A stretch of DNA of 64,000 bases, from positions 777,731 to 841,730 of the forward strand of contig NZ_BMXF01000001.1 in NCBI RefSeq assembly GCF_014651615.1. The letters are read 5' to 3'. Below are positions 42,434-55,135 of this stretch, one piece after another. Source of the stretch: Persicitalea jodogahamensis (GTDB lineage Bacteria > Bacteroidota > Bacteroidia > Cytophagales > Spirosomataceae). The notes beneath the pieces are model-generated. The model was not told where the DNA came from and did no database searches. It saw nothing but the letters and a program-made list of their open reading frames with translations. Position 1 is the first letter of the stretch. Each line of letters starts with the position of its first letter. The position numbers and the translations under genes are program-made.

Positions 42434-42769
42434 CCTGTTTATTGATAAAGTACCAAACTTATTTTCGTTGAACGGTGTTTAACTTACCGGGTATAAACCC
42501 GACAATCCTCCCGTTTCACGCATCACAACTACAATCTTTCGAAAAACAGACCGGCACCTGTATCTTCGCCACATTCTTGTTTTTCTCTAATCGGGACAAC
42601 CGATCCGAAACACTTCTTTTCTCGTAGAAAGTAAGAAGAGGGATCCGTTATCCGACAATTTCTACGAGGCAATATTTTGTGGTTCCAAACTTACCGATGC
42701 TTTTGCGCGTGTTAGTTTTAGCAAGAGTTTCGGCACTTTTTGTTCTATTAACCCAAAAACAACTTAGCC
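42434..42769 (+). promoter_or_regulatory. rpoB leader with an extended hairpin
   Basis: This 336-base non-coding stretch precedes rpoB. It contains TATCTTCG at 42561-42568, a near-match to the -7 consensus. A perfect 10-bp stem CTCGTAGAAA/TTTCTACGAG (42621-42630 with 42659-42668) encloses a smaller GGAT/ATCC hairpin (42641-42653). No small gene is apparent. The hairpin could be an RNA-processing site, as between rplL and rpoB in E. coli, or a regulatory leader; both ideas are inference. Confidence 0.5.
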
Positions 42770-45700
42770 TTGGCTACCAAAACAGCTTCCAGAAAAAACT
42801 TTGCCCGGATCACTCCGATCATCAATTATCCCGATTTATTGGGAATTCAGGTTCAATCATTCAGAGATTTTTTTAGTCTAGACACGTCGGTGGAAGACCG
42901 TTCGGCGGAGGGCCTTTATAAGGTTTTCGACGAAAACTTCCCTATTTCCGACTCGCGCGACAACTTCGTGCTACAGTTCATTGACTATTTGCTCGAACCG
43001 CCCAAGTATTCGGTAGATGAATCAATTGACCGGGGACTTACTTATGCGGTGCCGCTGAAAGCGAAACTGCGCCTGATTTGCAACGACCCTGATCACGAAG
43101 AGTTCGAGACCATTGAGCAGGAAGTGTTCCTGGGGAATATCCCGTACATGACAGAGCGTGGTTCATTTGTAATCAATGGTGCTGAGCGCGTCATTGTGTC
43201 GCAACTGCACCGCTCGCCGGGTGTGTTCTTCTCGATGAGCAAGCACACTAACGGTTCCAAATTGTACTCCGCGCGGATTATTCCTTTCAAGGGTTCCTGG
43301 ATTGAGTTTTCAACGGATGTAAATAACGTGATGTATGCCTACATCGACCGGAAAAAGAAATTCCCGGTAACAACGTTGTTACGGGCAATCGGTTTTGGCT
43401 CTGACAAAGACATTCTTGATCTCTTCGGCTTGTCGGAAGAAATTAATGCAAATAAGACCAATCTCAGCAAAGCCGTTGGCCGTCGCCTTGCAGCACGGGT
43501 GCTACGCACCTGGACGGAGGATTTCGTGGATGAGGATACCGGCGAAGTGGTATCTATCCAACGGAATGAAGTCCTGATGGAGCGTGATTCGGTCGTGAAT
43601 GCCGAAGATATCGATACAATTATCAGCTCGGGCCAGAAATCAGTCATTCTTCACAAAGAAGACATGAATGTGGCCGATTACAATATTATCTACAACACGC
43701 TGCAGAAGGATAGTTCCAACTCCGACAAGGAAGCAGTTGAGCAAATTTATCGCCAGCTACGGAACGCCGAGGCACCCGACGAGCAAACTGCCCGTGACGT
43801 GATCCAAAGTTTGTTTTTCAGTGATAAGCGCTATGACCTTGGGGAAGTGGGCCGCTATCGGATCAATAAGAAATTGGGCTCTGACACCAGCCTGGATCAG
43901 CGCGTGCTCACGACAGATGATATCGTTTCCATCGTGAAGTACCTCATCGGTCTTATCAATGCAAAGGCTGTCGTGGACGACATAGATCACCTTTCCAACC
44001 GTCGTGTGCGGACGGTGGGTGAGCAGTTGTACGCCCAGTTTGGCGTTGGCCTGGCCCGTATGGCGCGGACAATCAAGGAGCGTATGAACGTGCGCGACAA
44101 TGAGGATTTCAAGCCCGTAGATTTGATCAATGCCCGGACGCTTTCTTCGGTCATCAACTCATTCTTTGGTACCAATCAGCTATCGCAGTTCATGGACCAG
44201 ACTAATCCGCTGGCTGAGATCACCCACAAACGCCGTATGTCGGCTTTGGGCCCTGGCGGACTTTCACGTGAACGGGCTGGCTTCGAGGTACGGGACGTGC
44301 ACTACACGCACTACGGTCGTCTGTGTACGATCGAGACACCCGAAGGGCCAAACATTGGTCTGATTTCGTCATTGTGCGTATTTGCCAAAGTCAATGGTAT
44401 GGGCTTCATCGAAACTCCTTACCGCAAAATTGACGCGAATGGTAAACTGACCAAAGATATTACCTACATGACCGCCGAGGAGGAGGATTCCAAGTACATC
44501 GCCCAGGCCAATAGCCAGGTCGATAAGAAAGGAAACTTTACGGTGGAAAAAATCAAGACGCGCTTTGAGGGGGATTTCCCGATGGTGGATCCTGCGCAGG
44601 CGTCGTATATGGATATCGCCGCCAACCAGATCGTTTCGGTAGCCGCTTCGCTGATCCCGTTCCTGGAACATGACGATGCCAACCGTGCTCTGATGGGATC
44701 GAACATGCAGCGTCAAGCTGTACCGCTATTGCGTCCTCAGGCTCCCATCGTGGGTACTGGACTGGAAGAGCGTGTGGCTATGGACTCGCGGGCTCTGGTG
44801 GTAGCCGAAGGCGATGGTGTTATTGACTACGTGGATGCTACCAAGATTATTGTTCGCTACGAGCGCACCGAAGAGGATCGTGATGTAAGCTTCGATGACG
44901 ATACGGTCAGCTACAACCTCGTCAAATTCCGTCGCACTAACCAGGATACTTGCCTGAACCTGCAACCAATGGTCTTAAAAGGCCAGAAAGTCAAAAAGGG
45001 CGAAGCCCTTTGTCAGGGTTACGGTACCGAAGGCGGTGAACTTGCCTTGGGACGTAACATGATGGTAGCTTTCATGCCCTGGCAGGGATATAATTTTGAG
45101 GATGCCATCGTGATTTCTGAGCGCGTTGTTCGGGAGGATATATTTACTTCTATCCACATCGAAGAATTCGAACTGGAAGTACGCGACACGAAGCGCGGCG
45201 AGGAAGAACTTACCGCTGAGATTCCGAACGTAAGCGAAGACACCGTTCGTAATCTCGATGAAGATGGTATTATCCGCATGGGTACCGAGGTGAAGGAAGG
45301 CGACATTCTGATCGGTAAGATCACCCCGAAGGGAGAGTCTGATCCGACTCCGGAAGAAAAACTGCTTCGTGCCATCTTTGGTGATAAGGCGGGTGATGTG
45401 AAGGACGCTTCCAAAAAGGCGCCGCCTTCGATGAAAGGCGTTGTGATCGACACCAAGTTGTTCTCTCGTCCGACCAAGGAAGAGCGTGCGCAGCACAAGG
45501 ACGAGCTGAAAGGATTGATGAAGCGGTATAGCCGTGACCTCAACGCTCTGCGTGATCGTATGATCGATAAGATGGTGGATGAGGTTGAAGGAAAATCCAG
45601 CCAGGGCGTCAAGCATAAGTTTGGCGACGTTATGATTGCCAAAGGGGCAAAATTCAGCCGGAAGAATATTACGGAGAACCTTTTCCCGGCTAACAACCCA

Positions 45701-46630
45701 TACCGGGATGAAAGCCAGTACTCAGTACCCGAGGAGGTCAACCTGATTGGCGATATACTGACGGATAACTGGACGGACGATGCCGACGTAAACCGCCGCG
45801 TTTTCCGCCTGGTGCGTAACTACCTTGCCAAGCGTAGCGAACTCATGGGTGAGTTTAAGCGTGAGCGTTTTGCCCTTGAGGTAGGAGACGAACTACCCGC
45901 AGGTATCGTGAAATTGGCGAAAGTATACATTGCCAAGAAACGTAAATTGAAAGTAGGGGACAAGATGGCGGGTCGTCACGGAAACAAAGGCGTTGTTGCC
46001 CGGATCGTCCGTGATGAAGATATGCCATTCCTTGAAGATGGTACGCCGGTAGACATCGTATTGAACCCGCTTGGTGTGCCTTCCCGGATGAACATCGGAC
46101 AGATTTACGAAACCATTTTGGCCTGGGCCGGACTGAAGCTGGGTCGCCGCTACGCCACTCCGATTTTCGATGGCGCAACGGAAGACGAAGTAGCTGCCGA
46201 ACTTGCTGAGGCAGGACTACCCGACTGGGGACGTACCTACCTCTACAACGGATTGACGGGCGAGCGTTTCGACCAGGCCGTAACGGTGGGACTCATCTAC
46301 ATGATGAAACTGGGTCACCTTGTGGACGACAAAATGCACGCTCGTTCGATTGGCCCGTACTCTCTCATTACACAGCAGCCGCTGGGTGGTAAGGCGCAGT
46401 TTGGTGGCCAGCGTTTCGGCGAGATGGAAGTGTGGGCTCTGGAAGCCTTCGGTGCTTCGCACATCCTGCAGGAAATCCTGACTGTGAAATCAGATGACGT
46501 AGTTGGACGAGCCAAAGCATACGAGGCAATTGTGAAAGGCGAAAACCTTCCCAAGCCCAATATCCCGGAATCGTTCAACGTGTTGGTGCACGAGCTTCGT
46601 GGCCTGGCGCTGGAAATTACGCTGGATTAA
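42770..46630 (+). CDS. rpoB: DNA-directed RNA polymerase beta subunit
   Basis: The 1286-residue protein starts at TTG 42770, giving [17 protein letters not shown]. No ATG lies close enough to preserve the conserved N-terminus. Recognisable parts are the Rif-region [52 protein letters not shown], the [11 protein letters not shown]-like [19 protein letters not shown] and the C-terminal [23 protein letters not shown]. The Rif segment shows the usual sensitive residues (Q, D, H, R, S). It builds the catalytic core with RpoC just downstream. Confidence 0.98.
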   Translation: MATKTASRKNFARITPIINYPDLLGIQVQSFRDFFSLDTSVEDRSAEGLYKVFDENFPISDSRDNFVLQFIDYLLEPPKYSVDESIDRGLTYAVPLKAKLRLICNDPDHEEFETIEQEVFLGNIPYMTERGSFVINGAERVIVSQLHRSPGVFFSMSKHTNGSKLYSARIIPFKGSWIEFSTDVNNVMYAYIDRKKKFPVTTLLRAIGFGSDKDILDLFGLSEEINANKTNLSKAVGRRLAARVLRTWTEDFVDEDTGEVVSIQRNEVLMERDSVVNAEDIDTIISSGQKSVILHKEDMNVADYNIIYNTLQKDSSNSDKEAVEQIYRQLRNAEAPDEQTARDVIQSLFFSDKRYDLGEVGRYRINKKLGSDTSLDQRVLTTDDIVSIVKYLIGLINAKAVVDDIDHLSNRRVRTVGEQLYAQFGVGLARMARTIKERMNVRDNEDFKPVDLINARTLSSVINSFFGTNQLSQFMDQTNPLAEITHKRRMSALGPGGLSRERAGFEVRDVHYTHYGRLCTIETPEGPNIGLISSLCVFAKVNGMGFIETPYRKIDANGKLTKDITYMTAEEEDSKYIAQANSQVDKKGNFTVEKIKTRFEGDFPMVDPAQASYMDIAANQIVSVAASLIPFLEHDDANRALMGSNMQRQAVPLLRPQAPIVGTGLEERVAMDSRALVVAEGDGVIDYVDATKIIVRYERTEEDRDVSFDDDTVSYNLVKFRRTNQDTCLNLQPMVLKGQKVKKGEALCQGYGTEGGELALGRNMMVAFMPWQGYNFEDAIVISERVVREDIFTSIHIEEFELEVRDTKRGEEELTAEIPNVSEDTVRNLDEDGIIRMGTEVKEGDILIGKITPKGESDPTPEEKLLRAIFGDKAGDVKDASKKAPPSMKGVVIDTKLFSRPTKEERAQHKDELKGLMKRYSRDLNALRDRMIDKMVDEVEGKSSQGVKHKFGDVMIAKGAKFSRKNITENLFPANNPYRDESQYSVPEEVNLIGDILTDNWTDDADVNRRVFRLVRNYLAKRSELMGEFKRERFALEVGDELPAGIVKLAKVYIAKKRKLKVGDKMAGRHGNKGVVARIVRDEDMPFLEDGTPVDIVLNPLGVPSRMNIGQIYETILAWAGLKLGRRYATPIFDGATEDEVAAELAEAGLPDWGRTYLYNGLTGERFDQAVTVGLIYMMKLGHLVDDKMHARSIGPYSLITQQPLGGKAQFGGQRFGEMEVWALEAFGASHILQEILTVKSDDVVGRAKAYEAIVKGENLPKPNIPESFNVLVHELRGLALEITLD

Positions 46631-46639
46631 CATAGATCG

Positions 46640-46676
46640 GGAGGGATAGAAACTCTAGTCCGGTTTTTATCCCTCC
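46640..46676 (+). terminator. Hairpin between rpoB and rpoC
   Basis: A 9-bp stem GGAGGGATA/TATCCCTCC (46640-46648 with 46668-46676) is followed by TTTG and an A run, a poor T tract. It may be a weak attenuator or an RNA-stability element rather than a full terminator, because rpoC needs the same transcript. Confidence 0.55.
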
Positions 46677-46729
46677 TTTGAAAAAAAACAATTCAAGACT
46701 ATTGATTCACAAAAACTAAGATCAACAAT

Positions 46730-49700
46730 ATGTCTTTTAAGAAAAATAAGAAAATCAACAGTGACTTCCTGAACATCACGATCAGCCTGGCCTCGCCGGA
46801 GTCGATCTTGGAAAGTTCTTACGGCGAGGTGACGCAGCCCGAAACCATCAACTACCGGACCTACAAGCCGGAAATGGGGGGACTTTTCTGCGAACGCATC
46901 TTCGGCCCCGTAAAAGATTGGGAATGCCACTGCGGCAAATACAAGCGGATCCGTTATAAGGGTATCATCTGCGACCGTTGTGGTGTGGAAGTCACCGAAA
47001 AGAAAGTCCGTCGTGAGCGCATGGGTCACATTGAACTCGTGGTTCCCGTCGCCCACATCTGGTACTTCCGCAGCTTGCCAAACAAAATTGGCTACCTGCT
47101 GGGGCTATCTACCAAGAAACTGGATCAGATCATTTACTACGAGCGGTATGCCGTGGTTCAGGCAGGTGTCAAGGCTGAGGACGGAATCAGCTACATGGAC
47201 TTCCTGACGGAGGACGAGTATCTGGATATCATCGACAAACTCCCCCGCGAGAACCAGATGCTGCCCGATACTGATCCCGAGAAATTTATTGCCAAGATGG
47301 GTGCCGACGCGCTGGAAATGCTGCTGGCCCGCACCAAATTGGACGAACTTTCGTACGAATTGCGCCACCAGGCTGCTACGGATACGTCGCAGCAACGTAA
47401 GCAGGAGGCGTTGAAGCGTCTGAAAGTAGTTGAGGCTTTCCGCGATGCCAATACGCGCATCGAGAACCGCCCCGAGTGGATGGTTATTAAGATGGTACCT
47501 GTGATTCCGCCGGAACTGCGCCCGTTGGTACCTTTGGACGGCGGTCGTTTTGCGACTTCCGATTTGAATGATTTGTACCGTCGCGTTATCATTCGGAACA
47601 ACCGTTTGAAGCGTTTGATCGAAATAAAAGCGCCCGAAGTGATTCTGCGTAATGAAAAGCGCATGTTGCAGGAAGCCGTGGATTCACTATTCGACAATAG
47701 CCGGAAAGTGAACGCTGTGCGGTCGGAAGGTAACCGCGCCCTAAAATCTCTTTCGGATATGCTGAAAGGAAAGCAGGGACGTTTCCGCCAGAATCTGCTT
47801 GGTAAGCGTGTGGACTATTCCGGTCGTTCCGTAATCGTGGTAGGTCCCGAGCTGAAATTGCATGAATGCGGTTTGCCTAAGGACATGGCGGCAGAATTGT
47901 TCAAGCCGTTTATCATCCGTAAGCTAATCGAGCGCGGTATTGTTAAGACTGTTAAATCTGCCAAGAAGATTGTGGATCGTAAAGATCCCGTCATCTGGGA
48001 CATTCTGGAAAATGTGCTGAAAGGCCACCCTGTACTACTCAACCGGGCTCCAACCCTGCACCGTTTAGGTATTCAGGCGTTCCAGCCCAAGTTGATCGAG
48101 GGTAAAGCCATTCAGCTGCACCCACTCGTTTGTACGGCCTTCAACGCTGACTTTGACGGTGACCAAATGGCTGTGCACGTACCGCTGGGCCAAGAGGCCG
48201 TGCTTGAAGCATCCATGCTGATGCTCTCTTCGCACAATATCCTGAACCCCGCTAACGGAGCTCCCATCACGGTACCTTCGCAGGACATGGTACTTGGTCT
48301 GTACTACGTAACCAAGGGTCGCAAGAATATTCCAGAGTACCCAATCATTGGCGAAGGCATGACCTTCTCCGGTCCTGGTGAAGTTATAATCGCCATTAAC
48401 GAAGGCCGCGTTTCCAAGCATGCCAACATCAAGTGCCGCGTACGGATGCGGAACGATGACGGTACGTTTGAAACGAAACTTATTGACACCGTGGCCGGAC
48501 GTATCCTGTTCAACCAGAGTGTGCCAGAAGAGGTAGGCTACATCAATGAATTGCTGACGAAGAAGAAACTACAGCAGATCATCGGCCAGGTATTCAAATT
48601 GGCGGGCGTAGCCCGGACGGCTCAGTTCCTTGACGATATCAAAGAACTCGGTTTCCAGATGGCGTTCAAAGGCGGACTGTCCATTGGTCTGAGCGACGTG
48701 ATGGTACCCGTTGAGAAAGAAAAACTCATCGAAGACGCCAAGAAAGACGTCGAAGGCGTCTGGAGCAACTACCTGATGGGTCTGATCACTGAGAACGAGC
48801 GCTACAACCAGGTTATCGATATCTGGACGCGCGTTAACTCTCGTATCACCGAGACGCTGATGAAGCAACTTGAGGCGGACCAGGGTGGGTTCAACTCCAT
48901 CTATATGATGATGCACTCGGGAGCACGTGGTTCTCGCGAGCAGATTCGCCAGTTGGGCGGAATGCGGGGTCTGATGGCTAAGCCGCAGAAAAACCTGGCA
49001 GGTGGAGCAGGCGAGATTATCGAAAACCCGATTCTTTCAAACTTTAAGGAAGGACTTGACGTACTCGAGTACTTTATCTCTACGCACGGTGCACGGAAAG
49101 GTCTGGCCGATACGGCTTTGAAAACAGCAGATGCTGGTTACCTGACTCGTCGTTTGCACGACGTAGCGCAGGATGTAGTTGTCACCGAAGACGACTGCGA
49201 AACACTGCGTGGCATTCAGATATCTGCTTTGAAAGATAACGAAGATATCGTTGAGCCACTGTCAGAGCGTATTCTGGGTCGCGTAAGCGTTCATGATGTG
49301 ATGGACCCGCTTTCCGGTGAGATGATTCTCGAAGCCGGACAGGAAATCACAGAGGAAATAGCTCTGTATATCGATGAGACAAGCATCGAGAGCGTAGAAA
49401 TTCGCTCAGTGCTTACTTGCGAAACCCGTAGTGGAGTTTGTGCCAAGTGTTATGGACGCAGCCTTGCTTCCGGCCGCATGGTAGATATTGGTGAATCAGT
49501 AGGTGTTATTGCTTCGCAATCCATCGGTGAGCCAGGTACTCAGCTGACGTTGCGGACTTTCCACGTGGGTGGTACGGCCTCCAACATCGCCGTTGATGCC
49601 AACATCAAGGCGAAGTTTGAAGGCATCATCCATTTTGAGGATCTGCGTCTGGTTCATTCGACCAACAGCGAGGGCGACGACATCACCGTAGTGATGGGCC

Positions 49701-51055
49701 GTTCAGGCGAAGTACGTATTCTGCATCCCGAAACGAAGCAGCTACTCATTGCCAACAACGTGCCTTACGGTGCGCACCTGAGCGTGAAGGAAGGAGAAAA
49801 AGTGGAGAAGGGGCAAGAGATCTGTACTTGGGATCCTTACAACGCTGTGATCTTGTCGGAATTCGACGGTTCAGTAACTTTTGATGCGATTGAAGAGGGA
49901 ATCACTTACCGCGAAGAATTTGATGAACAGACGGGCTTCCAGGAGGCGGTTATCATTGACACTCGTGACAAGACCAAAAACCCGGCTATTGTAGCTAAGG
50001 GAAAGAGCACACTCCTGAAAGATCAAACGGAGAAGTTCTACAACTTGCCCGTAGGCGCACGCTTGGTGGTGAAAGATGGTGTCAAGGTGAAAGCCGGACA
50101 ACCATTGGCCAAGATTCCTCGCGTTGTTGGTAAGACCCGCGACATTACGGGTGGTCTGCCCCGCGTGACGGAGCTTTTCGAAGCTCGTAACCCGTCGAAC
50201 CCCGCGACTGTCAGTGAAATCGACGGTGTGGTAAGCTATGGCGGCGTGAAGCGTGGTAACCGTGAGATTATGATCGACTCTAAGGATGGTATTCAGCGCC
50301 GCTACATGGTGACTCTCTCGAAGCACATTCTGGTACAGGACGGAGACTTCGTGAAAGCGGGTGATCCGCTTTCCGACGGTGCCATCACACCCGCCGACAT
50401 CCTGTCGATTAAAGGACCGACTGCTGTGCAGGAGTACCTCGTGAACGAGATTCAGGAAGTGTACCGTCTGCAAGGGGTGAAAATCAACGACAAGCATATC
50501 GAGTGTATCGTGCGCCAAATGATGCAGAAGGTAGAGATACTGGATGCGGGCGACACGAACTTCCTAGAAATGCAGCCTGTCGATCGCTGGGTGTTCCGGG
50601 AGGAAAACAACAAGATTCTGAACATGAAGGTTGTTGACGATCCCGGAGATTCCGAGAACCTGAAGCCCGGCATGATTGTGACAGTTCGCCGCTTGCGCGA
50701 TGAAAACTCGAGCTTGAAGCGCCGTGACATGAAGCTGGCCACGGCCCGCGATGCTCAACCCGCAGTAGGTAAGCCCACACTGATGGGAATCACTCAGGCG
50801 TCTTTGGGTACCGAGAGTTTCGTATCGGCGGCTTCTTTCCAGGAAACTACCAAAGTACTAAGTGAAGCGGCCGTCCGCGGCAAGCGCGACGAACTGCAGG
50901 GTCTGAAGGAGAACGTGATCGTTGGTCACCTGATCCCTGCCGGCACCGGTATGCGCAAGTACGTTGATCTGCTCGTCGGTTCACAGGAAGAATTCGATGC
51001 ATTGGCTGAATCGCGCGAAAAAGCCGCATCACGCAAGAAGCGTGAACTGGCCTAA
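46730..51055 (+). CDS. rpoC: DNA-directed RNA polymerase beta' subunit
   Basis: The 1441-residue protein has the N-terminal zinc site (C66, C68, C81, C84), the catalytic NADFDGD loop (472-478, with the Mg-binding Asp residues) and the second zinc-binding region [19 protein letters not shown]. The trigger-loop segment [18 protein letters not shown] follows. The C-terminus ([19 protein letters not shown] and a basic Lys/Arg-rich end) is complete. It is the last gene of the rpoBC unit and is followed by a strong terminator. Confidence 0.98.
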   Translation: MSFKKNKKINSDFLNITISLASPESILESSYGEVTQPETINYRTYKPEMGGLFCERIFGPVKDWECHCGKYKRIRYKGIICDRCGVEVTEKKVRRERMGHIELVVPVAHIWYFRSLPNKIGYLLGLSTKKLDQIIYYERYAVVQAGVKAEDGISYMDFLTEDEYLDIIDKLPRENQMLPDTDPEKFIAKMGADALEMLLARTKLDELSYELRHQAATDTSQQRKQEALKRLKVVEAFRDANTRIENRPEWMVIKMVPVIPPELRPLVPLDGGRFATSDLNDLYRRVIIRNNRLKRLIEIKAPEVILRNEKRMLQEAVDSLFDNSRKVNAVRSEGNRALKSLSDMLKGKQGRFRQNLLGKRVDYSGRSVIVVGPELKLHECGLPKDMAAELFKPFIIRKLIERGIVKTVKSAKKIVDRKDPVIWDILENVLKGHPVLLNRAPTLHRLGIQAFQPKLIEGKAIQLHPLVCTAFNADFDGDQMAVHVPLGQEAVLEASMLMLSSHNILNPANGAPITVPSQDMVLGLYYVTKGRKNIPEYPIIGEGMTFSGPGEVIIAINEGRVSKHANIKCRVRMRNDDGTFETKLIDTVAGRILFNQSVPEEVGYINELLTKKKLQQIIGQVFKLAGVARTAQFLDDIKELGFQMAFKGGLSIGLSDVMVPVEKEKLIEDAKKDVEGVWSNYLMGLITENERYNQVIDIWTRVNSRITETLMKQLEADQGGFNSIYMMMHSGARGSREQIRQLGGMRGLMAKPQKNLAGGAGEIIENPILSNFKEGLDVLEYFISTHGARKGLADTALKTADAGYLTRRLHDVAQDVVVTEDDCETLRGIQISALKDNEDIVEPLSERILGRVSVHDVMDPLSGEMILEAGQEITEEIALYIDETSIESVEIRSVLTCETRSGVCAKCYGRSLASGRMVDIGESVGVIASQSIGEPGTQLTLRTFHVGGTASNIAVDANIKAKFEGIIHFEDLRLVHSTNSEGDDITVVMGRSGEVRILHPETKQLLIANNVPYGAHLSVKEGEKVEKGQEICTWDPYNAVILSEFDGSVTFDAIEEGITYREEFDEQTGFQEAVIIDTRDKTKNPAIVAKGKSTLLKDQTEKFYNLPVGARLVVKDGVKVKAGQPLAKIPRVVGKTRDITGGLPRVTELFEARNPSNPATVSEIDGVVSYGGVKRGNREIMIDSKDGIQRRYMVTLSKHILVQDGDFVKAGDPLSDGAITPADILSIKGPTAVQEYLVNEIQEVYRLQGVKINDKHIECIVRQMMQKVEILDAGDTNFLEMQPVDRWVFREENNKILNMKVVDDPGDSENLKPGMIVTVRRLRDENSSLKRRDMKLATARDAQPAVGKPTLMGITQASLGTESFVSAASFQETTKVLSEAAVRGKRDELQGLKENVIVGHLIPAGTGMRKYVDLLVGSQEEFDALAESREKAASRKKRELA

Positions 51056-51079
51056 GTGATCGTTTGAATAAATAGTTAG

Positions 51080-51118
51080 AAAAAGGCCGACTCCCGGAAA
51101 AGAGTCGGCCTTTTTTTT
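51080..51118 (+). terminator. Intrinsic terminator of rpoBC
   Basis: Arms 51080-51094 and 51102-51115 form AAAAAGGCCGACTC/GAGTCGGCCTTTTT, followed by more T. It is one of the strongest terminators in the window. Confidence 0.9.
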
Positions 51119-51125
51119 AATTTTG
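51118..51125 (+). promoter_or_regulatory. Possible -7 element of the DUF3467 gene
   Basis: TAATTTTG fits TAnnTTTG and starts at the last base of the rpoC terminator T tract. It lies 24 bases before the ATG at 51150 and overlaps an alternative TTG start, arguing for the ATG. No -33 TTG is visible. Confidence 0.4.
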
Positions 51126-51149
51126 TTTAAAAATAATACTATCAAACTT

Positions 51150-51479
51150 ATGGAAGACCAAAATCAGGAACCGGAGCAACAGATCAACGTCGAGCTCTCG
51201 GAAGATATCGCAGAAGGTACTTATGCCAATCTCGCGATGATTGCCCACTCTAATAGCGAGTTCATCCTCGACTTTATTCGTATGATGCCGGGCGTGCCCA
51301 AGGCCAAAGTCAAGGCCCGCATTATTATCACCCCCGAACATGCTGTACGGTTGTTAAACGCTTTGAAGGACAATATCCGCAAATTCGAGGCGGCTCATGG
51401 CTCCATTAGCGAACCTACTGAAGATGGCTCGAACTTCAATTTTCCCCTAAGTTTCGGAGGTCCGGGTGGCGAAGCTTGA
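51150..51479 (+). CDS. DUF3467 domain protein
   Basis: The protein is 109 residues from the ATG at 51150. Its core, VELSEDIAEGTYANLAMIAHSNSEFILDF then PGVPKAKVKARIIITPEHAVRLLNALKDNIRKFE, is the DUF3467 domain, a small widespread family of unknown function related to immunoglobulin-like or DNA-associated folds. No signal or membrane segment is present, so it is cytosolic. It sits alone after rpoC; an association with transcription is possible only by proximity. Confidence 0.88.
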   Translation: MEDQNQEPEQQINVELSEDIAEGTYANLAMIAHSNSEFILDFIRMMPGVPKAKVKARIIITPEHAVRLLNALKDNIRKFEAAHGSISEPTEDGSNFNFPLSFGGPGGEA

Positions 51480-51611
51480 GGCAATTATTTTCTCATTCTT
51501 CTTACAAAAAGGTACTTTCCCTCGTTTAGTAGTTGTTGTTATAGTTGGACTTTCCAATTTATTGACAAACAGATTTTTAGTATTTTATTTTCTAATTCCT
51601 TATCGTTTATA

Positions 51612-53603
51612 ATGAATAATTCCATGATCCGCTCAGGGTTGCTGGCGCTCTGTTCGCTGCTCTGCCTGAGTTCTTTTGCCCAGGATGCCGCCAAGTCCCA
51701 ATACGATGCCCATGTGCTGTTTAACCCGCTGCTCAATTATCAGCCTGGTAATGAGTACCGCACAGGCGGCGGAGCTCCCGGACCAAAGTACTGGCAGAAC
51801 CGCGCCGACTATAAGATCAATGTATCTCTTGACGAAAGCGCCGGAACGCTGGCCGGGGACATAGAGATTACCTACAAGAACAATAGCCCCAGCGATTTGG
51901 AGTTCCTGTGGCTGCAACTGGACCAGAACGCCTTCAGCGACACATCGCGAGGTGGCAAGACAACACCGATTACGGGTGGCCGATTTGGCAATATGGGTTT
52001 CGAAGGAGGTAACAAGATCACTTCCGTCACCGTGCAGCAGGGCAAAAACAAGGCACAGGTTGCGCAATATGTAGTCAATGACACCCGAATGCAGGTACGC
52101 CTGGCTGACCCGTTGAAAGCCAACGGTGATGTAATCAAAATTAACCTGGGGTATTCCTTCAAAATCCCCAAGTATGGCTCTGACCGCATGGGAATGTTGG
52201 ACACCAAAAATGGCATAATCTATGAGATTGCACAATGGTATCCCCGCATGTGTGTCTACGACGACATCGAAGGCTGGAACACGCTTCCCTACCTTGGTGC
52301 CGGTGAGTTCTATCTTGACTATGGCGATATCGAGTACGCCATCACTGTTCCCTGGGATCACATTGTGGTCGGTTCGGGCGAGCTGCTCAACCCCAACGAC
52401 GTGCTGACAAAAGAGCAGCGAAACCGCCTCGACCGTGCTGCCAAAAGCGATACCACAGTCATGATCCGCACAGCGGAAGAGGTAACCAGTGCCGAGTCCC
52501 GGCCTAAACAATCGGGTACACTCACGTGGCGTTTCCGTTGCCAGCAAACCCGCGACGTAGCATGGGCCACATCCAAAGCTTTTGTCTGGGATGCTGCCCG
52601 AATGAATCTGCCTAGTGGCAAGACTGCCCTGGCGCAGTCGGCTTACCCCGCCGAGGATGGTGGCGCAAAGGGATGGGGACGTTCCACGGAGTACGTGAAA
52701 GCTAGTATCGAGTTTTACTCCAATTATGTGTACGAGTATAGTTACCCGGTTGCCACTAACGTGGCAGGCATTGTGGGTGGCATGGAGTATCCAGGTATTG
52801 TGTTCTGCGGACATGATAGTCGGGAAGCCAGCCTTTGGGGGGTGACTGATCACGAATTCGGTCACAACTGGTTCCCGATGATTGTTGGTAGCAATGAGCG
52901 TAAGTATGCCTGGATGGACGAAGGCTTCAACACTTTCATCAACTTTCTTTCGACCGATGCCTTCAATAATGGAGAGTACAAAAATCGTCCTATGGATATG
53001 CAGCGCACTGCTCCTGCACTTTATCCGGCCAGCGACGATGCCATCATGAATATCCCTGACGTGGTGAGTGCCCGTGCTCTGGGAATCGAGGCCTACTACA
53101 AGCCCGCCATTGGCCTGAAAATGCTGCGCGAGCAGGTATTGGGTAAGGAACGGTTTGATTATGCCTTCCGCCAGTACGTGAAGCGCTGGGCTTTTAAGCA
53201 CCCTACTCCTTATGACTTTTTCCGCACGATGGAAGATGTGGGCGGTGAAGATCTGGCCTGGTTCTGGAAGGGTTGGTTCTTTGAAAACTACAAGCTTGAC
53301 CAGGGCGTGAAAGACGTTATCTACATTGAGCAAGATGCCCAGAAAGGAGCACTGATTACCATCGAAAACCTGGATCGATGGGCTATGCCGGCCGTGGTAG
53401 AACTGGAAGATGTAACGGGTAAGAAAACGCGGATGGAATTTCCTGTTGAGATATGGCAAAGGGGTGGAAGCTGGACATTTAAGGCCGACACGCAGCAGCC
53501 GCTCCGTTCAGTTCGTCTGGACCCTGACAACGTGCTGCCGGACATGAATCCAGCCAACAATACGTGGAAGCCTATGCGTTATTCAGCGCCTATGGCCAAC
53601 TAA
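51612..53603 (+). CDS. Exported M1-family metallopeptidase
   Basis: The 663-residue protein has a signal peptide ending SSFAQD (about 24). The M1 catalytic set is present: an exopeptidase-like motif GGMEYP (389-394), zinc site HEFGHNW (H414, E415, H418) and third ligand E437 in WMDEGFN, at the usual spacing. The N-terminal beta domain (about 65-245) and C-terminal helical domain are recognisable. It probably acts as an aminopeptidase in the periplasm or at the surface. It is monocistronic. Confidence 0.94.
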   Translation: MNNSMIRSGLLALCSLLCLSSFAQDAAKSQYDAHVLFNPLLNYQPGNEYRTGGGAPGPKYWQNRADYKINVSLDESAGTLAGDIEITYKNNSPSDLEFLWLQLDQNAFSDTSRGGKTTPITGGRFGNMGFEGGNKITSVTVQQGKNKAQVAQYVVNDTRMQVRLADPLKANGDVIKINLGYSFKIPKYGSDRMGMLDTKNGIIYEIAQWYPRMCVYDDIEGWNTLPYLGAGEFYLDYGDIEYAITVPWDHIVVGSGELLNPNDVLTKEQRNRLDRAAKSDTTVMIRTAEEVTSAESRPKQSGTLTWRFRCQQTRDVAWATSKAFVWDAARMNLPSGKTALAQSAYPAEDGGAKGWGRSTEYVKASIEFYSNYVYEYSYPVATNVAGIVGGMEYPGIVFCGHDSREASLWGVTDHEFGHNWFPMIVGSNERKYAWMDEGFNTFINFLSTDAFNNGEYKNRPMDMQRTAPALYPASDDAIMNIPDVVSARALGIEAYYKPAIGLKMLREQVLGKERFDYAFRQYVKRWAFKHPTPYDFFRTMEDVGGEDLAWFWKGWFFENYKLDQGVKDVIYIEQDAQKGALITIENLDRWAMPAVVELEDVTGKKTRMEFPVEIWQRGGSWTFKADTQQPLRSVRLDPDNVLPDMNPANNTWKPMRYSAPMAN

Positions 53604-53743
53604 TCGGTAGACTTCCAAACACTTTGGTTCGTGACGTGCCGGAGAACAAGCTGAAATTCATTTTCGGACTGTTTCTTCGGCACTTTTAGTGTCTGAATAG
53701 TATTTTTTGTAGAGTTTTTGCAAATTGTGGGAGATAGGAAGCC

Positions 53744-54997
53744 ATGCGAATGAAAATAAAAATACTTCTTGCTTTCACGGCCTTTCTTGTGGTGAGCCCC
53801 CTGATTTCGGAGGCGCAAAAGAACGATATTTTTGGCTTCCACCTTATCCAGAAACGGCGAAGTGCCCGCATCCCTTTCGAACTGCACGCCAATCTAATCA
53901 TCGTACCCGCGGTAATTAACAACTCTGACACGCTCCATTTTATCCTCGATACGGGAGTGAGTAATACAATTGTTACCGACACGGCTGTTGCCAAGTACCT
54001 CAACTCGGAGTTCGTCCGCACGATCAGGCTCGATGGCGTCGGTTCGGACAGCACTTTAGAGGCAGAGGTAAGCATTGGCAACACGCTTCGGGTCGGCTAT
54101 GCCCGCATTAACGACCACAACCTGATCGTATTGAAGAAGGATGTGCTCAAATTGTCAGAATTGGTGGGTACGCCTATTCATGGACTGATCGGCTACGATC
54201 TATTTGAGCGTTTTGTAATCACAGTTGATTTTCAACGTCGGCAATTACTTGTGCAATTGCCCGGGTACTTCAAATATCGCCGCAACTATGGTGCAAAAAT
54301 CCCCCTTGAAATTATCAATAAGAAACCTTACATAAATGACATATCTATCAGTGAGTTAGATGAGAAACAGGTAGTTAAGCTGCTGTTGGACACCGGGGCA
54401 GGTCATGCCGTAATGCTCAACACGTATGCTACTCAGATTCCGCTCCCTGACACAACGATCGACGTGCAACTCGGGATGGGGTTGTCGGGGAAAATAAGTG
54501 GTAAACTGGGGCGGCTGGACAAACTCCGGATCGGAAATCACAACCTTTCCCAGGTAGTTACTTCTTTTCCTGATAGTGCCTCGTTTGGAGGCAAAATAGA
54601 TCCTACTTTCGATCGGCAGGGCAACATCGGTGGCGAATTGCTCCGGCGCTTCCGGGTCACGATCAACTACCCAGAAAAATATATGACCATGAAGCCCGTC
54701 AAGCGGGCATTGAAGGAACCGTTTGAACATGACATGAGTGGCATGGACCTTCGGGCAAAAGGGGGGGATTACCGGGAGTACTATGTAGATCGGGTCATGG
54801 ACGACTCCCCCGCCTCCCGCGCAGGGCTTCTGGAAGGAGACCGGCTGATGTTTATTAATAATGCGGCTTCTAAGACGCTCAATATGACTGAAATCTACAA
54901 ACTCCTTCAGCGTAAAGAAGGTAGGTCAATCAATCTGATCGTCAGTCGTAAAGGGTCGCTTATATTTACTACGCTGGTGCTAAAAAGAGTTATTTAG
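53744..54997 (+). CDS. Exported retropepsin-like aspartyl protease with PDZ domain
   Basis: The 417-residue protein has a signal peptide ending near ISEAQ (about 25). Two aspartyl protease half-domains follow: the first with FILDTGVSNTIV (DTG 69-71), the second with LLLDTGAGHAVML (DTG 216-218). Having two DTG motifs in one chain mirrors a pepsin-like pair formed from retropepsin-like halves. A PDZ domain occupies about 345-410 (VMDDSPASRAGLLEGDRLMFINN). It is likely a periplasmic processing protease; the substrate is unknown. It lies 140 bases after the M1 peptidase. Confidence 0.9.
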   Translation: MRMKIKILLAFTAFLVVSPLISEAQKNDIFGFHLIQKRRSARIPFELHANLIIVPAVINNSDTLHFILDTGVSNTIVTDTAVAKYLNSEFVRTIRLDGVGSDSTLEAEVSIGNTLRVGYARINDHNLIVLKKDVLKLSELVGTPIHGLIGYDLFERFVITVDFQRRQLLVQLPGYFKYRRNYGAKIPLEIINKKPYINDISISELDEKQVVKLLLDTGAGHAVMLNTYATQIPLPDTTIDVQLGMGLSGKISGKLGRLDKLRIGNHNLSQVVTSFPDSASFGGKIDPTFDRQGNIGGELLRRFRVTINYPEKYMTMKPVKRALKEPFEHDMSGMDLRAKGGDYREYYVDRVMDDSPASRAGLLEGDRLMFINNAASKTLNMTEIYKLLQRKEGRSINLIVSRKGSLIFTTLVLKRVI

Positions 54998-55135
54998 ATA
55001 ATTTTTAAGGCTTGGCGGCTTAAATGTCATTATCAAGGTAGTTTGATTGCCGAATCGAGCGTAATTGGTTTTTCAGAGAGAAGCGGAAGATGGAAATTAT
55101 CTCAAACCCGTCAGGATCCCGCTTTAATTCTCCTT

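Noticed and set aside
51633-53459. A 608-codon open frame antisense to the M1 metallopeptidase gene
   Set aside because: It is the mirror of a high-quality M1 gene with a full catalytic site; its translation has no signal, motif or domain logic, and such shadows are common in codon-biased genes.
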